Source: CAVYXZ01 sp965223835
Lineage (GTDB): Bacteria > Chloroflexota > Anaerolineae > Aggregatilineales > Phototrophicaceae
Reading direction: 5' to 3'
Assembly (NCBI GenBank): GCA_965223835.1
Contig: CBDCXQ010000001.1
Coordinates: forward strand, 744,001-808,000
Length of the DNA stretch: 64,000 bases
In this document: in pieces, positions 42,941-50,753 of the stretch
Numbering within the stretch: position 1 is the stretch's first letter
Layout of the letters: each line of letters opens with the position of its first letter
Translations under genes and position numbers: made by a program
Notes under the pieces: generated by a model
What the model saw: the letters and a program-made list of their open reading frames with translations, nothing else
What the model was told of the DNA's origin: nothing
Databases searched by the model: none

Positions 42941-43963
42941 ATGAATTTCTTAAAACAGTTGTGGGATACGTTGACAGACAATAGCGGGCAACATCCGCTG
43001 GCGAGAGGAACATCGCGTGCTGAACCGAATTACGGCCCAGCGGCTGACCATGGTCAACTGCCGGAACCAATCACACGAAAAGTATTGGCGATCACCCATA
43101 ACCCGGTTTTACGATCGCAGGGTGGGCGGACCGTGCGCGATTATTTTGGCTGGAACGACGCCCGGCAACTGGCCGCTGCTTATATCGAGGACGTGCATTA
43201 CGCCAGCTACGGCTATGCTAAGTATGAGGTCGTTGAGCACCTTGAGGTTGATGCGTTTCCGGTCAAGGCCGACGGCTTTTGCTATGACGAACGCAGTTAT
43301 CTCCAAGCCTGGCAAGCGCGGCGCTTCCATGACCCCGACCTGGTCGATTACCTGGCGCTGGTGCGTGAATTCAACTTGATCGAACGGGTGGACAGTGGCG
43401 AGGTTGATGAGGTCTGGCTGTTTGGGCATCCCTATGGTGGCTACTACGAATCGATTATGTGTGGACCGGAGGCTTTCTGGTGTAATGCGCCCCCACTGGT
43501 TGGCACCCAACAGGCGTCACGTCGTTTTGTCATCATGGGCTTTAACTTTGAGCGCGGCGTCGGCGAGATGCTCGAAGATCTGGGCCACCGGGCCGAATCG
43601 ATGCTGGAGCGCATGTATGCCGATGTGCCCCAGAACGCCAACCTGTGGCGGCGTTTCATCCGCTATGACCAGACGCACCCCGGCAAGGCCGAATGCGGCA
43701 ATGTGCATTTCGCGCCCAACAGCCAGCGCGATTATGACTGGGGCAATCCCCGCGTGGTGCGCAGCAATTGCGATGACTGGTATCATTTCCCGCAACTCAA
43801 TGGCGACCGCTGGCGTGATGTCAATTGCAGCGAGTGGGGCGACGGCGACATTCGCCTGCATCACCTATGGTGGTTCCGTCATATGCCGCACGTCACCGGC
43901 CTCACCGATGGTATTTCGTACAACTGGTGGGAATACATCATCGACCCCAACCGCGTGCCGTAA
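42941..43963 (+). CDS. conserved hypothetical protein
   Basis: 340 aa. I do not recognise a named family. No signal or membrane segment. It is rich in aromatic and charged residues with clear motifs: FGHPYGGYYESIMCGPEAFWCN (catalytic-looking Cys, His, Tyr), GKAECGNVHFAPNSQRDYDW, NCDDWYHFPQLNG and LHHLWWFRHMPH. Such His/Trp/Cys density suggests an enzyme or carbohydrate-binding protein. AGGG precedes the start at 9 nt. It lies alone between a cNMP-TIR gene and a propeller gene. Function unknown. Confidence 0.65.
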   Translation: MNFLKQLWDTLTDNSGQHPLARGTSRAEPNYGPAADHGQLPEPITRKVLAITHNPVLRSQGGRTVRDYFGWNDARQLAAAYIEDVHYASYGYAKYEVVEHLEVDAFPVKADGFCYDERSYLQAWQARRFHDPDLVDYLALVREFNLIERVDSGEVDEVWLFGHPYGGYYESIMCGPEAFWCNAPPLVGTQQASRRFVIMGFNFERGVGEMLEDLGHRAESMLERMYADVPQNANLWRRFIRYDQTHPGKAECGNVHFAPNSQRDYDWGNPRVVRSNCDDWYHFPQLNGDRWRDVNCSEWGDGDIRLHHLWWFRHMPHVTGLTDGISYNWWEYIIDPNRVP

Positions 43964-44194
43964 GCGCCAAAACCAACCCCCGAATTGTGAATCCACAACT
44001 TTAGTTGGGTGACACCTGCATCGGCTGTGCCCTATCGTAGATGATGTGGGTGTGGACCGGTGAGTAGGGTAGAAGCAACTCGCCTTCGTTCGTAGGCCTG
44101 CTCATCTGAGTCTTCTCTCCAACCGCGAGGCCCGGTCGTTTCTCGCAAGTTTCTGCCGGGCTTCCCAACCGAATCAAGCGAAAGCCAAAATCTC

Positions 44195-44911
44195 ATGCGC
44201 TCCATTACCCGGTGGGTGGGCATCGTTTATGCCGCCTGTACGCTGGCAATTCTATTCGCGTTGCTGCCTGGTCAGGTGTCATCAAACCGATCCGTGCCGG
44301 AAGCCACATCACGCTCAGCCTTTTTGCCGGTAGCTGAACGCGTTTCAATGGTCGATGACATCGAGGTCTATGCCGCCGTTGTTGACAACAGCCACGAAAT
44401 TTTCATCGCCGATCAGCGTACTGGTCAGGCTCGACAACTCACAACCCACACCGCGACAGATCGCTTTCCCGTGTTGTCGCCCACTGGCGATCGAATCGCA
44501 TTTGTATCCTGGCGCGATGGCAACAGCGAAATTTATGTCATCGACCTGTTGACTGGCACGTTGCGTAATCTATCGCATCATGCCGACCGGGATGGGCTGC
44601 CGGTCTGGTCGCCAGATGGTACCCTCTTAGCCTATGTATCGCGTTACGAGGGTAACAGTGACATCGTGATTGCCGATGTTCTCCGGGGCTTGACCCACAA
44701 CCTGACACAAAGTCCGGCCAATGAAAGTCAGCCGGAATGGTCGCCAGATGGGCAGGGCGTCATTTTCTCATCCATTCGTGACGGTAGACCCGCCCGCTAT
44801 CTGCTCAATCTTGGTGAGAGCACGCCGCTGCTCTATTCGCCGACAAACCAGTGGCAGATGGCGCAAAATGAAGATAGCATCGGTGTAAGCGAGAGTGAGA
44901 TACCGGGGTAA
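44195..44911 (+). CDS. membrane-anchored PD40/TolB-like propeller protein
   Basis: 238 aa. One N-terminal hydrophobic segment (GIVYAACTLAILFALLPG) exports or anchors it. Then three PD40 blades: TDRFPVLSPTGDRIAFVSWRDG, DGLPVWSPDGTLLAYVS and SQPEWSPDGQGVIFSSIRDG. The WSPDG turns are the TolB-type signature. Short for a complete propeller, so it may pair with others. The next gene begins directly after its stop (4 nt to the GTG at 44916), suggesting coupling with the STAND regulator. A GCCCGG/CCGGGC inverted repeat lies in the leader at 44131-44166. The 43964-44194 gap has no ORF of note. Confidence 0.78.
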   Translation: MRSITRWVGIVYAACTLAILFALLPGQVSSNRSVPEATSRSAFLPVAERVSMVDDIEVYAAVVDNSHEIFIADQRTGQARQLTTHTATDRFPVLSPTGDRIAFVSWRDGNSEIYVIDLLTGTLRNLSHHADRDGLPVWSPDGTLLAYVSRYEGNSDIVIADVLRGLTHNLTQSPANESQPEWSPDGQGVIFSSIRDGRPARYLLNLGESTPLLYSPTNQWQMAQNEDSIGVSESEIPG

Positions 44912-44915
44912 GGTC

Positions 44916-47549
44916 GTGACCCGCAATAATTTACCCGCATTTCCCACACCATTCATTGGTCGCGCTGACGAGATCTCCGAACTCAGCCAATTACTCGATA
45001 ATCCGGATTGCCGCCTGTTGACTTTGATTGGCCTGGGTGGTATCGGCAAAACCCGGCTGGCGGTTGAAGTCGCCCAGCGAGTGCAAACAAACTTCCCCGA
45101 TGGCGTCTTTTTCGTGCCGCTGCAACCCCTGCAAGCGCCCAATCAAATTATTATGACCGTGCTGAATGCGATAGACTTGAAGGTTGTAGGCAACCCACAC
45201 GCCGATCTGCTGGCTTATATGGGTGAAAAGCAGCTATTGTTGGTCATAGACAACTTCGAACACTTATTGGACGGTGTGGATCTACTGTCAGAAATATTGA
45301 GCGCCGCGCCCCGGGTCAAAATCCTGACAACCTCCCGTGAAGCGCTCAATTTGCAGGAAGAGTGGCTGCGACAGATTCATGGTTTGACGTACCCGGCAAG
45401 CGGAATATCAGCCGTTGTACATACCTACAGTGCCCTGCAGTTGTTTTATGACCGGTCGCACCGGTTGCGCGGCGACATTGATTTTGCAGCGCAGCACGAC
45501 GACATCGTTCGCATTTGCCAGTTAGTCGAAGGTATGCCCCTGGCACTAGAATTGGCGGCTGGCTGGGTGAAGACCCTCTCTTGCCGGGATATTGCCGACG
45601 AACTGCAACAGAGTCAGGCCATTTTAGCCGCACGAGTACAAAATGCTGCGACACGTCACCACAGTATGCAGACTGTATTTGATCACTCATGGCACATGCT
45701 CACCGTACATGAGCAAATTGTGCTGCGCCGGTTTGCAGTGTTTCGGGGTGGCTGCACCCGGGAAGCTGCCGAGCAGGTAACAGGATCAACCCTGAATGAG
45801 TTGACCTCACTGGTAGAAAAATCATTGCTTCGACATGATCCTGCTAGCGGGCGATACGACATGCATGAGTTACTGCGGCAGTATGCTGACGAACAACGAA
45901 TACTCGCTGGTGACGGAAACGAAGTAAGCGATTCTCACGCGACCTATTTCATGACCTACCTGAGTAAACGAGAGCAGGACATGAAAGGCCGCCGGCAGTT
46001 AGCTGCCCTTAATGAGATCAAGGCCGATTTTGAGAATATCCGTGTGGCTTGGTACTGGACTCTGGCGACGAAGAATTATTCTGGCCTTGAACAGGCAACG
46101 GAAAGTCTGTTTCACTTCTGCGAGATGCAGGGGTGGTTTCAAGCGGGTCATGAACTGCTGGGGAGTGCGCACGATCAGTTGACTGCTGAAATTACTGAGG
46201 ATATGCATGCCATTCAGGGGCGAATCCGAGTACGAGCTATATGGATGCTCAGGTGGGAGGATTACAATCTTGATGGTGGCGCAGCGATTAAAGCCGAAAT
46301 ACATGATTGGCTGGTGTTGGCTCGACAGCAGGCCGACCAACCACAGATAGCCTTCTGCCTTTGGCTGTCAGGTGCACTTGGGCATTTAACCGGCGATTTC
46401 GCCCGTGTCATCCCGCTGCTGAAGGAGAGTTTAGCGCTTTATACCGACATGGGGGACCGCTTTTATATGGCAAGGGTCGCCGATTGGATGGGCGCGGTGG
46501 TCGGTGCCAACGGACAGATTGAAGAATTTATCTCACTTTCCAGGCAAAGTCTCGACCTGAGACGAGCGATTGACGACCGTTTCGGTATGGCTGCGTCACT
46601 CGTCAACCTGGGGCTTGGAGCGCTGGAAGCTGGTCAATATGCACGGGCCAAACGCTATATTGAAGAAATGGGCAGAATCTATTTGGAGATCGGTAGTGGC
46701 GCGTGGATGGTCCGCATGGCCGCCTATTTGGCCTGGATTGCTTTTCAGCAGGGAGATTTTCAAGAATGTCGAGCGCAGGCTGAAAAGGCTCTTGAGATGA
46801 CAGCTCAGTATAGCTCATCCAGAGTAGATGGAACCGACCTGGCACGGGCTCTATTGGGTATGCTGGCTACCTTAGATGAAGATTATGCTCGCAGTTGGAC
46901 GTTGTGTGAAGACGGCACATCTGAAGTGCGCCCCCCAAACCTGCGGCCTGAAGAAGGCTTGGCGGTTGCGGCCTGTGGATTGGAAGACTACTCAGTAGCC
47001 CGATATTATTTTCTGAAGTCCTTGAACGTCGCTTACCACTGGCAGGACTATCGCGGCATGACCATCGCGCTGCCAGTTGCCGCGATTCTTATGAATAATG
47101 CAGGATACGCCGAACGAGCTGTCGAAATCCTGGGGTTGGCATTTCATCATCCAGCCAGCGCCAGGGCATGGATGGAGCAGTGGCCGCTGCTTATCCGCCT
47201 ACGTGCCCACCTGGAAGCTGAACTTGGTACGACTGCTTACGCGATGGCATGGGAAAATGGTAGACACAGCGATCTGAAAGCAGCTACAGCAGGATTGCTC
47301 CTCCATTTCGAATCGGACGAATCTCAGCCAGCGCACAGTTCCAAACATAACCTCATTGAACCACTCAGCAAACGTGAAATTGAGATCCTGGGCTTGATCG
47401 CTGAAGGGCTAACGAATCGAGAGATAGCACTCCGGCTATTCCTGGCCGTTGGTACAATTAAGGCCCATGCCAGTAATATTTATGGCAAATTGGGTGTGGA
47501 CAACCGGACAGCAGCTGTTGCTCGTGCCAGGATGCTAAACCTTCTGTAA
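44916..47549 (+). CDS. STAND ATPase / LuxR-family transcriptional regulator (MalT-like)
   Basis: 877 aa from GTG 44916 (GTG 44895 would overlap the previous gene). P-loop LIGLGGIGKTRLAVEVAQ, Walker B LLLVIDNFEHLL, winged-helix and TPR-like helices through about 800, and a C-terminal LuxR HTH (LSKREIEILGLIAEGLTNR, LFLAVGTIKAHASNIYGKLG). This is the AfsR/MalT-like STAND layout: ligand-gated NTP-dependent oligomerisation, then DNA binding. Target genes not known. It is directly behind the surface propeller gene, so sensing of an extracellular state is imaginable (inference). Confidence 0.9.
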   Translation: MTRNNLPAFPTPFIGRADEISELSQLLDNPDCRLLTLIGLGGIGKTRLAVEVAQRVQTNFPDGVFFVPLQPLQAPNQIIMTVLNAIDLKVVGNPHADLLAYMGEKQLLLVIDNFEHLLDGVDLLSEILSAAPRVKILTTSREALNLQEEWLRQIHGLTYPASGISAVVHTYSALQLFYDRSHRLRGDIDFAAQHDDIVRICQLVEGMPLALELAAGWVKTLSCRDIADELQQSQAILAARVQNAATRHHSMQTVFDHSWHMLTVHEQIVLRRFAVFRGGCTREAAEQVTGSTLNELTSLVEKSLLRHDPASGRYDMHELLRQYADEQRILAGDGNEVSDSHATYFMTYLSKREQDMKGRRQLAALNEIKADFENIRVAWYWTLATKNYSGLEQATESLFHFCEMQGWFQAGHELLGSAHDQLTAEITEDMHAIQGRIRVRAIWMLRWEDYNLDGGAAIKAEIHDWLVLARQQADQPQIAFCLWLSGALGHLTGDFARVIPLLKESLALYTDMGDRFYMARVADWMGAVVGANGQIEEFISLSRQSLDLRRAIDDRFGMAASLVNLGLGALEAGQYARAKRYIEEMGRIYLEIGSGAWMVRMAAYLAWIAFQQGDFQECRAQAEKALEMTAQYSSSRVDGTDLARALLGMLATLDEDYARSWTLCEDGTSEVRPPNLRPEEGLAVAACGLEDYSVARYYFLKSLNVAYHWQDYRGMTIALPVAAILMNNAGYAERAVEILGLAFHHPASARAWMEQWPLLIRLRAHLEAELGTTAYAMAWENGRHSDLKAATAGLLLHFESDESQPAHSSKHNLIEPLSKREIEILGLIAEGLTNREIALRLFLAVGTIKAHASNIYGKLGVDNRTAAVARARMLNLL

Positions 47550-47662
47550 TCCTTAATAATCCCTTTCCATCGCGTGTGTATATCTTACGGCTGATGACAC
47601 TATGTCTGTCGTTCGGCAAGACTTGAATTATCGATCTAATTTAAGTCGAACGGCAGTACAAG

Positions 47663-48223
47663 ATGCAGCAAGTTATTCGCAATGCCAGGCTTCAACACTC
47701 CGAGCAGCGGTTTCGCTATTTCCGTTTGCCACCACTCATGATTATAACGCTGCTTCTGTGCGCAATTTTTTTATCGATAATTCTGACCGTAAACGTGCTG
47801 GCGAAGCACATCGGAGCGCCATTTCTTGCTGACCCGTTTGATGCTTATGCCCACTTATTTCCAGGTCAGCTATTGAATCCTCACTCATTAGAAACCACGG
47901 GATACACATGCCGATTATCTCCAGAGCCAACGCCAGCCGACGTCAGCGAATACTGTTCGCGGACTTTGCAGACTGGACCGTTTTCAGGTGTCAGCGTGGC
48001 GATGGGGGACGGTACTATTATGGCGCTTCATCTTGTCATGCAAGAGAGTAGGCTAACCGTGGACGACCTCGCATCACGCTGGGGAAACCCGGAAATCTTC
48101 AGATTTAAGCAGTGGATGGCAGTACGATGGTACGACTCCAACGTCTTGCGGACAGGGTGGATTCATATAGAACGTTCGAACCATATTCAGACGTTAACTC
48201 AGATTTCTTTCACGCTGAAGTGA
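47663..48223 (+). CDS. hypothetical single-pass membrane protein
   Basis: 186 aa. One transmembrane helix at about 25-47 (LMIITLLLCAIFLSIILTV) and a C-terminal extracellular or periplasmic domain with two Cys (TCRLSPEPTPADVSEYC). No known motif. Weak ribosome-binding site; a later in-frame ATG is possible. Downstream gap 48224-48456 shows no gene. Function unknown. Confidence 0.45.
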   Translation: MQQVIRNARLQHSEQRFRYFRLPPLMIITLLLCAIFLSIILTVNVLAKHIGAPFLADPFDAYAHLFPGQLLNPHSLETTGYTCRLSPEPTPADVSEYCSRTLQTGPFSGVSVAMGDGTIMALHLVMQESRLTVDDLASRWGNPEIFRFKQWMAVRWYDSNVLRTGWIHIERSNHIQTLTQISFTLK

Positions 48224-48456
48224 CAAATAGAAAGCCAGGAACCAGGGAAATTGCTTCAATTGATATTCGCATTGCAGTCGTTAGCCATTGCCTTGGCCCG
48301 CTGCCATCTCGGAGGCGTAAGCTGACGACTGGTGTTTGCCAGCCGTTGCAGCACTTAGCAGCAAAGGTCCCGTTTTGCGTGCTGCAAAATTGCGAGGAAG
48401 GGTCAGCAACCTGGAGTAAAATAGTTGGATGACACAATATTGTGAAGGAGACTGTC

Positions 48457-48735
48457 ATGCGTGGACATCGACTCTGGGGGTTTGGCATTGCGGCGCTGGG
48501 CGTTATCGGCTTGCTGGTGTGGATTGATGCCTTCTTTGTGAGCAACTGGTCGCTTGAATTGTTCCGGGGCATCGGCGTTGAAGTGCTGGGGGCACTCATC
48601 ACAGCGCTGGGTGTTATCGGCCTGGACCGTCTTTACACTGAATCGGATCCAGAGATCAATGCGCTGCGCGAACAAGTTGATGAACTCCATACGAAAATTG
48701 ACGAATTGCAGAATTATTTCGAGAATAAAGCCTGA
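48457..48735 (+). CDS. small membrane protein with coiled coil
   Basis: 92 aa from ATG 48457 with GAAGGAG 6 nt upstream (the GTG at 48442 is less good). Two hydrophobic helices (GFGIAALGVIGLLVWI and IGVEVLGALITALGVIGL) and a C-terminal coiled coil (INALREQVDELHTKIDELQ). Likely a small integral membrane protein that oligomerises. No enzymatic motif. Function unknown. Confidence 0.6.
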   Translation: MRGHRLWGFGIAALGVIGLLVWIDAFFVSNWSLELFRGIGVEVLGALITALGVIGLDRLYTESDPEINALREQVDELHTKIDELQNYFENKA

Positions 48736-48857
48736 TTTCCTGTTAATTCGTCAATCTCACGAATGGATGATCTACCGTCGCTCCTGTTCAACCAGCTGGT
48801 GGTCGGTTCGAGCAAGGACAGAACGAAAGAGCAATGTACACAAACCCTGATTCTAGT

Positions 48858-50072
48858 TCATACGGGTTGGTTGATGCTCGTTGCCATTATCCGGCTGATG
48901 TTATCCGGCGCGAAAAACACCTGCGCGGGAATCGCCCGGACGACGACCCCGAAGAATTGTCCCGCATCTGCTGGATTGTCGCGCAGTGCTGACCGCAGTT
49001 GCAACGATTGGGGATCGTCCCAGTCTTCGAGCAGAGCACGCTGACAGGTGAACTCATAATCGGGAATCGCCCGTTCGTTACGGTGCAGCTCATATTCTGC
49101 CAGGGCTTCAAGCATGGACCGTTTGCCGGAAAAGCCTGCGTCAAGCGCTTCGACCAGCAGTTCAGCATCACAGAACGCATCGCTAATACCGAACGCGGGT
49201 GTCGGGTCCTTATGATGTCCGGCGTCGCCCACCAGCGCCCACCCGGGTCCATAGGGCTTACGGAAGAAACCTGGCACATCCGCCATCCCATAGAAGGGAG
49301 TCTCGCGGCGTGCGTCTGGTAAACGCTCCGCCAGATCGGGCATTAGATTCATGGTTGTCAGATAATTGCCCTCAATGTCACTGCGGAACTCATGAAATTC
49401 CTCGTGCTGCCACGCCACCGCGTTCATTACCAGCCCATCGTTGGTCGCCATTGAGAAGATGACGCGATGTTTTCGCCAGTGCATTTCAAGGCCCTCGGTC
49501 GGGAAATTGCTCCAGTAGCTCATGTACCAGCACGTTAGTGATGGCACTTCACGATACTTAGGGGCTTGCACCCACTGTGCAACTTTGGAGTGTTTCCCGT
49601 CTGCGCCGATAACCATCTGTCCCTGCACGCTGATAGTTTTGCCACTGCCGCTTCTTCCCCGAATCCCCGTGACCACATCACTATCCTTCAGCACGCCCGT
49701 CACGCTGAATCCCTGCCAGACTTCAGCCCCGGCTGCAACAGCGGCTTCCAGCAGGATCGAATCCAGCACACTGCGTCGGGGACCAATGGCGGCTGGCGCG
49801 TCATCGATCAGCGGCACATCGCCCGAAAGGGTAAAATCACCTACATTGGAAGCCACTCTGGTAATCATGGGTGTGTTTGACGCAGCCACCTGATCCAGCA
49901 ATCCCCAGCGCCGCAGCCTCACCGTACCATGATGCAGAATACAGTGGCCGGAAACCGTCTCACTAGGGAAGGTGGCCCGGTCCACTAACAGCACCCTGTA
50001 ACCCTTCCGTGCCAACAGCAAACCCACCGCCGAACCCCCACAGCGCGCCCCCACAATGATGGCATCGTACAT
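48858..50072 (-). CDS. FAD-dependent oxidoreductase (geranylgeranyl reductase/PHBH-type)
   Basis: 404 aa from ATG 50072, GAGGAG 9 nt upstream. N-terminal dinucleotide fold IVGARCGGSAVGLLLARKG, then GQMVIGADGKHS (DG motif) and the FAD-ribityl motif GDAGHHKDPTPAFGISDAF. These are the three signatures of the aromatic hydroxylase / lipid reductase class. Divergent from a TetR gene, with three operator-like palindromes in the shared promoter, so TetR probably controls it. Substrate: a hydrophobic or aromatic molecule, unknown. Confidence 0.87.
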   Translation of the reverse strand: MYDAIIVGARCGGSAVGLLLARKGYRVLLVDRATFPSETVSGHCILHHGTVRLRRWGLLDQVAASNTPMITRVASNVGDFTLSGDVPLIDDAPAAIGPRRSVLDSILLEAAVAAGAEVWQGFSVTGVLKDSDVVTGIRGRSGSGKTISVQGQMVIGADGKHSKVAQWVQAPKYREVPSLTCWYMSYWSNFPTEGLEMHWRKHRVIFSMATNDGLVMNAVAWQHEEFHEFRSDIEGNYLTTMNLMPDLAERLPDARRETPFYGMADVPGFFRKPYGPGWALVGDAGHHKDPTPAFGISDAFCDAELLVEALDAGFSGKRSMLEALAEYELHRNERAIPDYEFTCQRALLEDWDDPQSLQLRSALRDNPADAGQFFGVVVRAIPAQVFFAPDNISRIMATSINQPV

Positions 50073-50105
50073 GGTATAATCTCCTCGCAACAAACTGGTA
50101 TTGAC

Positions 50106-50163
50106 TTTACACTGTGTAAATTTACATGGTGTAAAGTATAGGGTAAAGTTTACACGATGTCAA
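50106..50163. promoter_or_regulatory. triple TetR-type operator between divergent genes
   Basis: TTTACACTGTGTAAA (50106-50120) is a perfect palindrome, directly abutting TTTACATGGTGTAAA (50121-50135, one mismatch). A third, weaker copy TTTACACGATGTCAA spans 50149-50163 and covers the TetR start codon. A -35-like TTTACA at 50121 and TAAAGT at 50144 are 17 bp apart, so transcription would start about at the ATG 50157. Confidence 0.7.
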
Positions 50164-50753
50164 GCGGTGACCCCGAAACACGCAAACGCATACTCAAAGA
50201 AACCCGACGCCTTATGGAAAAACGGCGCGGGAAAGATGTCCGCCTCGAAGATATTGCGCGGGCGGCGGAAGTCTCACGGCAGGCGATCTATCTGCATTTT
50301 GGGTCACGGGCCGGTTTACTCACGGCGACAGCACGTTATCTGGATGAAATGCTCGATCATCCGGGCCGTACTGTGAAAATCTTCGGCGCACAAAATGGCG
50401 TCGAAGCCCTGGACGCCCTGGTCGAGTTTTGGGCCGGCTACATTCCCGATATTTATGGCCTCGCAAAAGCGCTGCTTTTAGCCCGCGAAACGGACAAAGC
50501 CGCGGCCTCCGCCTGGGATGACCGTATGGCAGCCTTTTACGAAAAGTGCCAACATGTTATCACTATGCTGGAACGCGATCAGTTGCTCGCTCCGGAATGG
50601 TCGGTAAAAACCGCGACAGACTTCTTCTGGTCGGCGCTCTCATTCGTCACCTGGGAAGACCTGACTATGAAGCGTGGCTGGACACAGGATCAATATATTC
50701 ACTACCTGCAAATCGCACTCAAAAGTGCGTTGGTTAAGTATGAAGAGGATTAG
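50157..50753 (+). CDS. TetR/AcrR-family repressor
   Basis: 198 aa. N-terminal HTH: KRILKETRRLMEKR, RLEDIARAAEVSRQAIYLHF, GSRAGLLTATARYLDE; the IYLHFGS turn is the TetR signature. C-terminal ligand domain variable. No ribosome-binding site precedes ATG 50157, and the -10 lies 8-13 nt upstream, so it may be a leaderless mRNA. It autoregulates and represses the divergent FAD-oxidoreductase gene (inferred from the palindromes). The stop interlocks with uvrC's in TTAG (50750-50753). Confidence 0.9.
   Translation: MSSGDPETRKRILKETRRLMEKRRGKDVRLEDIARAAEVSRQAIYLHFGSRAGLLTATARYLDEMLDHPGRTVKIFGAQNGVEALDALVEFWAGYIPDIYGLAKALLLARETDKAAASAWDDRMAAFYEKCQHVITMLERDQLLAPEWSVKTATDFFWSALSFVTWEDLTMKRGWTQDQYIHYLQIALKSALVKYEED

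Noticed and set aside
48736..48857. Small ORF downstream of the coiled-coil membrane protein
   Set aside because: The frame is a continuation into the antisense of the FAD-oxidoreductase gene with no start signal.
50101..50163. CRISPR-like or tandem repeat array
   Set aside because: Only three 15-mers, palindromic and abutting without spacers, in a TetR divergent promoter: operators.
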